NCBI GenBank assembly: GCA_046074825.1
Contig: JBJTOZ010000260.1
Span: 1 to 6,020 of the forward strand
Length of the DNA: 6,020 nt
Reading direction: 5' to 3'
Source of the DNA: JAGVSR01 sp046074825
GTDB taxonomy: Bacteria > Pseudomonadota > Alphaproteobacteria > Rhizobiales > Hyphomicrobiaceae
A model generated the notes under the pieces. The model saw only the letters and a program-made list of their open reading frames with translations. It did no database searches and was not told the DNA's origin. Numbering within the stretch: position 1 is the stretch's first letter; every line of letters begins with the position of its first letter. Below, piece by piece: positions 1 to 6,020 of this stretch. A program made the translations under genes and the position numbers.

Positions 1-49
1 TTTTTCTAGAGGTGCTAAAAATTTTAAAAATTGGGATTGCACGCCTCAA
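1..49 (-). other. Possible start of the next minus-strand gene (cut by window edge)
   Basis: After the DUF1285 stop, two minus-strand frames stay open to the window edge. One begins with GTG at 42-40 and would read MQSQFLKFLAPLEK; the other begins with TTG at 49-47 and would read MRRAIPIFKIFSTSRK. The GTG frame looks slightly more protein-like, but its only purine stretch (GAGG, 47-44) lies one base from the start, too close for a normal ribosome binding site. From general knowledge, DUF1285 genes in Alphaproteobacteria are often followed by a NUDIX CoA pyrophosphatase and a CCA tRNA nucleotidyltransferase, so a coupled downstream gene is plausible. The stretch is too short to identify any product. 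Confidence 0.25.
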
Positions 50-634
50 TCAACTGCAGTGCATATCATTTGGCACTAAGGATGGGATTTTAAAAAAACG
101 CCCCCCACTCCAAATACCTGGAAATAAATCATCATCGACGAGATTAAGAAGCTGCCTGGTAACTTCTCTCGTAAGAAGTGCCTCTAAATTAGAGCGAATA
201 CTGAGATATGGCTTGATTGCACCTGTCATAGGATCGATTTGAAAACGAAGAGGATGTTTAGGGCCAGCTTCAACCATTTCATCAACGTTGGTTCGAAACT
301 GGAGTATCTGACTCTTTCCCTCTCCTTTAATTTCTAGTGCAACTGCAATAAATGCTGCATCTGCTACAGCGACAACAATCTTTTCATAAGGGGTCTTGAG
401 GTAGGTACTTCCATTTTTTTCCCTGTAGAGAACAGTTGAGAACAGTTTAATAAGAGCTAGTCGTTGAATGGTGCTCCCTTTAAAGGTCCAAGTTCCATTG
501 GACTGAATAGCAAGACCGATGTCACCACAGTTGGGTGAATTCCAGTTTTCAGGCCCGATAGCAGTCTTTGTACAAGCGGAATTTACAGAATTGGCTATTG
601 AATCAAGAGAAACAAGAGATTTTTTTTCAGACAT
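50..634 (-). CDS. DUF1285 domain-containing protein
   Basis: A 194-residue protein that I recognise as the DUF1285 family, whose biochemical function is not established. The hallmarks are present in order: GDIGLAIQSNGTW (37-49), a KGSTIQRLALIKLFSTVL block (52-69), YLKTPYEK (78-85), the DAAFIAVAL stretch (92-100), LQFRTNVDEMVEAGPKHPLRF (111-131) and IWSGGRFFKIP (174-184). The length fits a full, uninterrupted family member. About 30 N-terminal residues before the conserved part are not recognisable. There is no signal peptide or membrane segment, so it should be cytoplasmic. The ATG at 634-632 is the natural start, though the upstream GGGG (minus-strand bases 655-652) is far from it and the ribosome site is weak. 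It diverges from the moxR operon across a 203-bp gap, an arrangement I recall from other alphaproteobacteria. Codons 3-5 contain an A8 run. Confidence 0.9.
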   Translation of the reverse strand: MSEKKSLVSLDSIANSVNSACTKTAIGPENWNSPNCGDIGLAIQSNGTWTFKGSTIQRLALIKLFSTVLYREKNGSTYLKTPYEKIVVAVADAAFIAVALEIKGEGKSQILQFRTNVDEMVEAGPKHPLRFQIDPMTGAIKPYLSIRSNLEALLTREVTRQLLNLVDDDLFPGIWSGGRFFKIPSLVPNDMHCS

Positions 635-837
635 ATGCGCTTTTTTTACCCCAACGTCGTGGAAAGATGTAAATTTGTTCAGTTACCGAGGTTTAACTTG
701 ACCCGGCCAGAAACTTCGTAGGCAGTATAGGGACAGTTTTCATATTTCAGTGTTTTGATACTAGAGCAATTTAAAGAAGTTTTAGATCTTCCCTCACATT
801 GACATCATGGTAAAAGGGGGAGATCGATGGAGTTGTA
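635..837. promoter_or_regulatory. Divergent intergenic region between DUF1285 and moxR
   Basis: This 203-bp AT-rich stretch has no supportable gene and must hold the promoters of both the DUF1285 gene and the moxR operon. I could not find a convincing -35/-10 pair for either. Partial matches are a TATACT hexamer on the minus strand (729-724) that could serve DUF1285 with a poor -35, and TTGATA on the plus strand (755-760) followed only by weak -10-like sequence near 781-788. A perfect TTGACA (799-804) has no -10 at a usable distance. The last 50 bases contain the hairpin and minigene listed separately. The region assignment is inferred from the divergent gene order; exact promoters are not resolved. 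Confidence 0.55.
785..825 (+). promoter_or_regulatory. Candidate 5' leader hairpin upstream of moxR
   Basis: GATCTTCCCT (785-794) can pair with GGGGGAGATC (816-825) to give a 10-bp RNA stem containing two G-U pairs, with a 21-nt loop. The right arm includes the purine-rich GGGGGAG that would be a strong Shine-Dalgarno site for the ATG at 827, so folding would hide it. No U-run follows, so it is not an intrinsic terminator. Formation in vivo is an inference; the large loop lowers stability. Confidence 0.3.
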
Positions 838-838
838 A
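827..838 (+). other. Three-codon leader minigene (ATG GAG TTG TAA) overlapping the moxR start
   Basis: An ATG at 827 preceded by the purine-rich AAAAGGGGGAG (812-822) opens a frame of Met-Glu-Leu and stops at TAA (836-838). The final A of the stop is the first base of the moxR ATG, forming a TAATG overlap typical of translational coupling. moxR also has its own GGAG (829-832) five bases before its ATG, lying inside the minigene. It may be a real coupling leader or chance; only the sequence arrangement is certain. Confidence 0.3.
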
Positions 839-1836
839 TGAGCATTACATCAACTGAAGAAGATATCGTAGCCCGTTTAGAAACGGCTTCTCATCAAGCA
901 CAGAAAGCGCATAAAGCAGCTGCAAGTGTTATCTACGGACAGGACATCGTTATAGAACGGGCCTTGATAACCTTGCTCTCCGGAGGCCACGCACTTCTTA
1001 TCGGTGTTCCAGGACTTGCAAAAACATTGTTGGTTGACACTTTAGGAAAAGTGTTTGGTCTTGAAGCAAAAAGAATTCAATTTACCCCTGACCTCATGCC
1101 ATCAGATATCATCGGGGCAGAAGTTTTAGAGGAAACTCAATCAAAAGCCCGTTCTTTTCGTTTTATTAAAGGCCCAATATTTACCCAACTTCTTATGGCT
1201 GATGAGATAAATCGAGCCTCTCCTAAAACCCAGTCTGCCCTCCTACAGGCCATGCAAGAACATCATGTCACTGTAGCAGGCCATTGCCATAATATCCCTA
1301 CCCCTTTTCATGTTCTAGCTACACAGAACCCTCTCGAACAAGAAGGGACTTATCCTCTTCCAGAAGCACAACTAGATCGTTTTCTTTTGCAAATCGATGT
1401 TACTTACCCTGATCTACCAGCAGAGCGCCGTATGCTTTATTCGACGACAGGTACAGAGGAACGACGTTTAGAGGCAGTGATGAATGCCACTGAATTAATT
1501 TCCATGCAACGATTGGTTCGTCAAATTCCAGTCCCTGACAAAGTTGTCGAGTCAATTTTGAAGCTTGTTCGCTCCGCCAGACCTGGAACTGATTCCCATC
1601 CTGAAGTTGATCGTTATGTAGCTTGGGGCCCCGGGCCTAGAGCAAGTCAGGCTCTCATGCTTGCAGTTCGAGCTAAGGCTCTTATTGATGGTCGCCTTGC
1701 ACCCTCTATTGACGATGTCATTACTCTTGCTGAACCTACACTCAAACATCGTATGGCTCTTAAATTTGCTGCACGTGCTGAAAATCAGGATCTCTCTGAA
1801 ATAATTTCTAAGCTAGCAATTAACGCTGGATCATAA
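838..1836 (+). CDS. moxR: MoxR-family AAA+ ATPase
   Basis: A 332-residue cytoplasmic AAA+ ATPase of the MoxR family, full length. The nucleotide-binding machinery is complete: Walker A GVPGLAKT (56-63), Walker B LLMADE (118-123, Asp122/Glu123), sensor 1 Asn164 in ATQNP, the arginine finger Arg181 in AQLDRF, and the sensor 2 region GPGPRASQAL (264-273, Arg268). The YPLPEAQLD stretch (172-180) is also typical. The C-terminal part (about 230-330) is the helical lid. MoxR ATPases act with vWA-domain partners as chaperone-like remodelling or assembly machines, and here the partners follow directly downstream. The ATG at 838 is supported by GGAG at 829-832. The symbol is used at family level; this need not be the functional equivalent of the methanol-oxidation MoxR. 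It is the first gene of the run, and DUF58 begins 5 nt after its stop. Confidence 0.95.
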   Translation: MSITSTEEDIVARLETASHQAQKAHKAAASVIYGQDIVIERALITLLSGGHALLIGVPGLAKTLLVDTLGKVFGLEAKRIQFTPDLMPSDIIGAEVLEETQSKARSFRFIKGPIFTQLLMADEINRASPKTQSALLQAMQEHHVTVAGHCHNIPTPFHVLATQNPLEQEGTYPLPEAQLDRFLLQIDVTYPDLPAERRMLYSTTGTEERRLEAVMNATELISMQRLVRQIPVPDKVVESILKLVRSARPGTDSHPEVDRYVAWGPGPRASQALMLAVRAKALIDGRLAPSIDDVITLAEPTLKHRMALKFAARAENQDLSEIISKLAINAGS

Positions 1837-1841
1837 ATTCA

Positions 1842-2804
1842 ATGGCTGCGACCACACCATTTTGGTCGACACAATATATATCTGACAGCGAAGTGAATTC
1901 GCGAATGCCGGATCTTCAAGAATCCGCCCATGCTCTGGCAGATAGGCTTCCCGACTTGCTGATTGATGCAAAACGTATCTCTCAAACCGTAGCTCATGGC
2001 ATTCATGGAAGAAGACGATCAGGACCAGGTGAAACCTTTTGGCAATTCCGATCGTATGAAAGCTCAGATAGCGCTCAACTCATTGACTGGAGAAGATCGG
2101 CTTCTTCTGACCATCTTTATGTAAGGGAACGCGAGTGGGAAGCTGCCCATACTGTGTGGATTTGGTGCGACCTTTCCGCCTCGATGAACTTTAAAAGCCA
2201 ACTTTCTCACTGCACCAAAAGAGATAGAGGTATTGTTCTTATGCTCGCAGCAGCCGAACTTTTGGTAAGGGGGGGAGAAAGAGTAGGATTAATGAGATTA
2301 TCATTACCCTCAAGTAGCCGTAATATTTCGAGCCAGATTGCAGAAACTATTCTTGGAAATGCTGCCTCAACCTTCATCAATAAGAGTCGTCCTCCTCAAC
2401 AAAAAATTCCTCTTCACTCTGAAGTCCTATTATTTGGAGATTTTCTGGCCCCAATCGCACCCTTGCGCGAACGACTAGAACTATTAGCAGAATACGGAGC
2501 ACGCGGACACTTGGTTCAAATATTAGATCCAGCAGAAGAAACTTTACCTTTTAGCGGTCGTATAGAGTTTTCAAATCCGTCTGGAAGGGAGCGTTTCTTA
2601 GCCGACAGAGTAGAAAGCCTAAGAGATGCATATCAAAAAAAATTAAAAGACCATCGCGAACAATTACAAGAATTCCTTCAACGTATTGGGTGGTCTTTTC
2701 TAGTCCACCATACTGACAGGCCGGCAACGGAGCCTCTACTCTCATTAGTCATGCAGCTCTCGGGGCAAATTGGTAGAACCTCCCCCCCTAAAAACCTTTC
2801 TTAG
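1842..2804 (+). CDS. DUF58 domain-containing protein (vWA-like MoxR partner)
   Basis: A 320-residue protein with the DUF58 signature: HGRRRSGPGETFWQFRSY (55-72), then IDWRRSASSDHLYVREREWE (81-100). This leads into a vWA-like fold with a MIDAS-type DxSxS motif, D110-L-S112-A-S114, a conserved helix with ELLVRGGERVGL (139-150), and a probable later MIDAS aspartate, Asp200 in LLFGDFL. No signal peptide or membrane segment is visible, so it is likely cytoplasmic beside MoxR. DUF58 proteins are standard companions of MoxR ATPases and are thought to couple ATP hydrolysis to a target. The start is uncertain: ATG 1842 lies 5 nt after moxR with only a weak GGA (1828-1830), while ATG 1905 would remove 21 unconserved residues and begin just before the family alignment. 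A C7 tract (2782-2788) lies near the 3' end. Confidence 0.92.
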   Translation: MAATTPFWSTQYISDSEVNSRMPDLQESAHALADRLPDLLIDAKRISQTVAHGIHGRRRSGPGETFWQFRSYESSDSAQLIDWRRSASSDHLYVREREWEAAHTVWIWCDLSASMNFKSQLSHCTKRDRGIVLMLAAAELLVRGGERVGLMRLSLPSSSRNISSQIAETILGNAASTFINKSRPPQQKIPLHSEVLLFGDFLAPIAPLRERLELLAEYGARGHLVQILDPAEETLPFSGRIEFSNPSGRERFLADRVESLRDAYQKKLKDHREQLQEFLQRIGWSFLVHHTDRPATEPLLSLVMQLSGQIGRTSPPKNLS

Positions 2805-2807
2805 GTG
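2802..2807 (+). promoter_or_regulatory. Ribosome binding site that selects the GTG start of the DUF4159 gene
   Basis: TAGGTG overlaps the DUF58 stop codon (TAG, 2802-2804); its AGG sits six bases before GTG 2812. This favours GTG 2812 over the upstream in-frame TTG at 2770, which would overlap DUF58 by 35 bases and add 14 residues (MVEPPPLKTFLRCN) unlike the family N-terminus. An ATG at 2810 overlaps this GTG but is in another frame. Confidence 0.6.
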
Positions 2808-2811
2808 CAAT

Positions 2812-5772
2812 GTGAGTTTTGCAGGACTAATTTTTCTTAATCCTTGGTTATTAACTGCTCTTGGCGCATTGCCTGCAATATATTGGCTCCTGCGAACAGT
2901 TCCACCCACACCTCACCAAATTTCATTTCCGCCAACACGTCTGCTTATTGGATTAGAAAATAGGGATAAAACCCCATCCAAAACTCCATGGTGGCTTATT
3001 CTCATTCGTCTACTAGCTGCAGCTTTGGTGATTATTGGTTTTTCTGAACCAGTATTCCGTCCGCAAAATGAAACTATTTTTAAGGGAGAAGGACCAGTCA
3101 TTATTCTCGTAGACAATAGTTGGACTGCAAGTACATTCTGGCCAGATTGTATTGCATTAATCAATCGCCTTATTGATAAAGCTGAAACAGAAAATCGCTC
3201 TATTGCAATACTTAACACAACGCAGATTAGCAAAACATCAATTCTCAAAATTGGCACGGCAATTGATGCTCGCAGAGAAGTTTCCACCCTCTACCCACAA
3301 CCTTATCCAGCTGATCGACTCGAAGCCCTACAGACACTCAAGAAAGGGCTAGAGCAAACAAATACAAACGCACCAACCATCATTTGGCTTAGAGATGGAC
3401 TGGAGCATGATGGAAAATCTGAAGAATTCACGAACGCCTTGCGTGAAATTTCAAAAGGTGGAGAGCTGGGAATTGTGGATGTTGCCAGCGGAAAGGAACC
3501 TTTAGGAATTGCCTCATTTATTGGAGCAGACGGAAAGATTGTCTCGAAAGTTCTCAGCACTGGTGCTGGGCTTCGTGAAGGTAAAATTGCTGCTTACTCT
3601 TCAAAAAATCAGCGTCTAGCAGAAGCACCCTTCAAAATAGCAAGTGGGGAGAATGTTGTCACAGCTGATATTTCGCTTCCCCTCGAATTGAGAAATCAAG
3701 TCTCAAGAGTTGAGATTGATAAAATTAGATCCGCTGGTGCAGTGAGCCTGCTTGATCAACGTTCTCAGTGGCAACGTGTTGGCCTTATCAGTGGAGAACA
3801 GCAAGAGAAAACACAACCTCTTTTAGGTCCCATTTATTATATTCAACGAGCCCTTAAACCCTTTTGTGAACTTATAATTCCAAATGAAAAAAATGTGGAT
3901 TCAGGATTGAGCCAAATTATCAATGACAAGGCCAATATTATTATGCTTGCAGATATTGGGACTATTGCAGGTGAGGCAGAAAAAAAACTAAAGGAGTGGA
4001 TTAAGAAGGGAGGCATACTTGTCCGTTTCTCAGGTCCTAAATTGGAAAAGGGTGGTGACGAATTATTGCCAGTCGGTCTTAGGGCTGGAGGACGATCTTT
4101 AGGTGGGACAATGTCTTGGTCAACTCCACAACCTTTAGGTCCATTTGAAGAAACTAGTATTTTTTCTGGACTTGTTATTCCCGAAGATGTTCTTATCCGA
4201 AAACAAGTTTTAGCAGATCCTGCTCAAATCAATCCAGAGGTTAAAATTTGGGCCCGCCTTAAAGATGGAACGCCAATCGTGACATCTTCTGAATATGGGG
4301 ACGGTAAAATAGTTTTATTCCATATAACTGCAAATTCCGAGTGGTCCAATCTTCCCATGTCTGGACTTTTTGTTGAAATGCTCCGTCGCATGATTGAGCT
4401 AGGATCTCCAGTTAATATGTCTGCCATATCGATGGAGACACAAAAAATTACTGGAAACATCGAAAGCAAGACGTCTCAAGTTCAAAAGGAAAACTTACCT
4501 CCGCTTTCAATCCTTGATGGCTTTGGAACATTTAAAACTCCCCCTCCAACGGCTCTTCCAATCCAAGCATCAGAAATTAATAAAGCCAAACCTAGTCTAG
4601 AACATCCACCAGGGTACTATGGAAAGACAAGCTCCCCCTATGCGCTTAATGTATTATCCCAAAATAGCGTTCTGAAAGCTTTGCCAAGCCCGCCTAGAGA
4701 CATCCTCCATCTCAGTTATGAATCTGAGAATAGCTCCATTTTTATTAAAGCGTGGGCTTTACTCGCTTCACTTTGCTTTCTTTTGATCGACATGCTTGCA
4801 ATCTTATTCTTAATGGGAGTCTTTAAAAATCCAAAATCAAAGGTCGTCTTGAATACCTTTATTTATTTTTTTCTTTCGTGTGTTTTATTTTTGGAAACCA
4901 CTGGGGCTAGAGGTCAAGACACCATTAATGAAAAATCTCCGAATATGGGATTAGAACAAAACAATTCATTTGATGTTCAAAACAAAATTTCAACCTTCAA
5001 CGCTCGAGATGCTATCGCAATGAATGCGACATCTAAAGTGACTTTGGGTTATATTTTAACAGGCAACCCGAATGTTGACGCAACAAGCCTACAAGGACTT
5101 TCGGGGCTAGCACGGGTTTTACAATCAAGAACAGCGGTTGATCCAGGCGAACCAAAAGGCATTGACATTATAAATGATGAGATAGCCTTCTACCCTGTTC
5201 TTTACTGGCCTGTGTTAGATGCAGCAGAAGCACTTCCCGAAGTCACACTAGCAAAAATTGACGCCTACATGAAGCAAGGCGGAATGATTATATTTGATAC
5301 AAGAGACTACGGAAGTGGATTGCCTACAGGGATGGTCATGGCAGGAGAAAACGGTCCGCTCTTGCAACGGATGATAGGAAAGCTAGACGTCCCACGCCTT
5401 GAACCAGTCCCCGAAAACCATGTTCTTAAAAAATCTTTCTATATTCTGAATTCCTTTCCAGGCCGTTGGGAGGGAGGGGATCTATGGGTTGAAGCTCAAG
5501 ATGATATTCGAGACGTTCCAAGTACTTTAGAAACTAAAACAGCCAAGAAGGCAGATGGAGTGACTTCAATTCTTGTAAGTTCAAATGATTTTGCATCCGC
5601 ATGGGCGCTTGATGAAAGAGGCCGGCCTCTCTATCCCGTGGTCCCCGGAGGTGAAGAGCAACGTGAAATTGCTTTTAGAGCGGGAATTAACATCGTCATG
5701 CATGCCCTAACAGGTAATTACAAAGCCGATCAAGTCCACGTCCCTGCTTTACTCGAAAGGCTAGGCCAATAA
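2812..5772 (+). CDS. BatA-like N-terminal domain / DUF4159 membrane protein
   Basis: From GTG 2812 this is a 986-residue multidomain inner-membrane protein. The N-terminus is the BatA-type double membrane-spanning domain: segment 1 about 4-28, a basic loop with the FPP motif (39-41), segment 2 about 60-78. A vWA-like domain follows with a DxSxT motif (D101-N-S103-W-T105) and a later Asp195 in IIWLRDG. Around 371-409 is a Rossmann or glutamine-amidotransferase-like stretch (IIMLADIG, then EWIKKGGILVRF), then the family motif GDGKIVLFHITANSEWSNLP (496-515). After a proline-rich linker (about 560-630), segments 3 (646-670) and 4 (678-696) flank a short basic loop. The C-terminal DUF4159 domain (about 743-972) carries FYPVLYWPV (793-801) and GGMIIFDTRD (823-832). 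Positive-inside reasoning puts the vWA-like and DUF4159 parts in the periplasm. Function is unknown; the context implies a MoxR-linked assembly complex. No frameshift or truncation is seen. Confidence 0.92.
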   Translation: MSFAGLIFLNPWLLTALGALPAIYWLLRTVPPTPHQISFPPTRLLIGLENRDKTPSKTPWWLILIRLLAAALVIIGFSEPVFRPQNETIFKGEGPVIILVDNSWTASTFWPDCIALINRLIDKAETENRSIAILNTTQISKTSILKIGTAIDARREVSTLYPQPYPADRLEALQTLKKGLEQTNTNAPTIIWLRDGLEHDGKSEEFTNALREISKGGELGIVDVASGKEPLGIASFIGADGKIVSKVLSTGAGLREGKIAAYSSKNQRLAEAPFKIASGENVVTADISLPLELRNQVSRVEIDKIRSAGAVSLLDQRSQWQRVGLISGEQQEKTQPLLGPIYYIQRALKPFCELIIPNEKNVDSGLSQIINDKANIIMLADIGTIAGEAEKKLKEWIKKGGILVRFSGPKLEKGGDELLPVGLRAGGRSLGGTMSWSTPQPLGPFEETSIFSGLVIPEDVLIRKQVLADPAQINPEVKIWARLKDGTPIVTSSEYGDGKIVLFHITANSEWSNLPMSGLFVEMLRRMIELGSPVNMSAISMETQKITGNIESKTSQVQKENLPPLSILDGFGTFKTPPPTALPIQASEINKAKPSLEHPPGYYGKTSSPYALNVLSQNSVLKALPSPPRDILHLSYESENSSIFIKAWALLASLCFLLIDMLAILFLMGVFKNPKSKVVLNTFIYFFLSCVLFLETTGARGQDTINEKSPNMGLEQNNSFDVQNKISTFNARDAIAMNATSKVTLGYILTGNPNVDATSLQGLSGLARVLQSRTAVDPGEPKGIDIINDEIAFYPVLYWPVLDAAEALPEVTLAKIDAYMKQGGMIIFDTRDYGSGLPTGMVMAGENGPLLQRMIGKLDVPRLEPVPENHVLKKSFYILNSFPGRWEGGDLWVEAQDDIRDVPSTLETKTAKKADGVTSILVSSNDFASAWALDERGRPLYPVVPGGEEQREIAFRAGINIVMHALTGNYKADQVHVPALLERLGQ

Positions 5773-5776
5773 GAAA

Positions 5777-6020
5777 ATGAATACGAGCTGGTCCATAGAT
5801 TTTACTCCAACTATTCCAAGTGAAATTATTGGAGCGATAGCAATAGTGGCTGCCTTGCTATGCATAATAATTTTTTTCTATCAGAAAAGAGGGGGTTTTG
5901 CCCGGATTTTTGCAATTTGCGGAATGCTTTTGATTTTACTTAATCCGACACTCCATCAAGAGGATCGCAGCCCCTTAAAAAATATAGCAATTGTTCTAAT
6001 TGATGAAAGCACAAGCCAAA
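5777..6020 (+). CDS. vWA-like membrane protein, N-terminal part (cut by window edge)
   Basis: A frame opening at ATG 5777, four bases after the DUF4159 stop, runs without a stop to the window edge, giving 81 residues and one extra base. It shows membrane segment 1 (about 17-35), a basic loop QKRGGFAR (36-43), membrane segment 2 (about 44-56, IFAICGMLLILLN), then a charged stretch and a beta-strand ending in a MIDAS-like motif, IAIVLIDESTSQ (70-81; D76-E-S78-T-S80). This matches the N-terminus of the membrane protein that usually follows DUF4159 genes in alphaproteobacterial MoxR clusters, often annotated as a hypothetical membrane or glutamine-amidotransferase-like protein of several hundred residues. 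The topology puts the vWA-like part in the periplasm. The ribosome site is weak (AAGAAA touching the start), so coupling to the preceding gene is likely. The 3' end lies outside the window. Confidence 0.8.
   Translation, partial: MNTSWSIDFTPTIPSEIIGAIAIVAALLCIIIFFYQKRGGFARIFAICGMLLILLNPTLHQEDRSPLKNIAIVLIDESTSQ

Noticed and set aside
428..447. Perfect 10-bp tandem repeat GAGAACAGTT x2 inside the DUF1285 gene
   Set aside because: It encodes the LFSTVL motif that is conserved in the family, and the unit is not a multiple of three, so it is a coincidence of codon use rather than a recent duplication.
620..627. A8 run in codons 3-5 of DUF1285 as a phase-variation tract
   Set aside because: Homopolymer runs of this size occur elsewhere in this AT-rich window (for example A8 at 3980-3987), and nothing else points to phase variation.
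698..731. TTGACC followed by TATAGG as a plus-strand promoter
   Set aside because: The spacing is 22 bases, too long for a sigma-70 type promoter.
799..804. Perfect TTGACA -35 hexamer upstream of moxR
   Set aside because: No TATAAT-like hexamer lies 16-19 bases downstream; the nearest, TGTAAT (834-839), is 29 bases away and covers the start codon.
2913..3287. 124-codon minus-strand frame inside the DUF4159 gene, and the other antisense or overlapping frames at 12-242, 519-701, 1552-1749, 2551-2745, 3303-3560 and 4224-4469
   Set aside because: They lie opposite or within well-supported conserved genes, show no recognisable domain and have no convincing ribosome site; they are shadow frames.

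Overview
The window holds a divergent gene pair block typical of Alphaproteobacteria. On the right is a co-directional run: a MoxR-family AAA+ ATPase (838-1836), a DUF58 vWA-like protein (1842-2804), a large BatA-like/DUF4159 membrane protein (2812-5772) and the start of a further vWA-like membrane protein cut by the window edge (5777-6020). On the left, on the opposite strand, is a complete DUF1285 gene (50-634). The protein families and gene order are alphaproteobacterial by my recollection of the families. The DNA is clearly AT-rich for that class (A/T-rich third positions, many A and T runs), so a low-GC lineage is likely, but I cannot name a genus.

Layout. 1-49: downstream of the DUF1285 stop; two minus-strand frames are open to the edge and one may be the start of the next gene. 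50-634: DUF1285, minus strand. 635-837: divergent intergenic region with no gene, carrying a possible 5' leader hairpin and a three-codon minigene just ahead of moxR. 838-6020: four tightly packed genes (gaps of 5, 7 and 4 nt), almost certainly one transcript.

How the genes may work together. MoxR and DUF58 lack membrane segments and should be cytoplasmic. The DUF4159 protein and the truncated last protein each have an N-terminal pair of membrane segments with a positively charged loop between them, which by the positive-inside rule places their vWA-like domains in the periplasm. Three consecutive gene products carry a DxSx(S/T) MIDAS-type motif. This resembles the MoxR/vWA (Bat-like) systems, thought to be ATPase-driven chaperone or assembly machines for envelope or metal-dependent complexes; the actual substrate of this version is not known.

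I see no mobile element, CRISPR array, RNA gene or foreign island. The system is a widespread but poorly characterised one rather than something newly seen here. The less ordinary details are the moxR leader (hairpin plus minigene), a C7 tract in a frame context that could fuse DUF58 to the DUF4159 protein, and the predicted split of vWA domains across the membrane.
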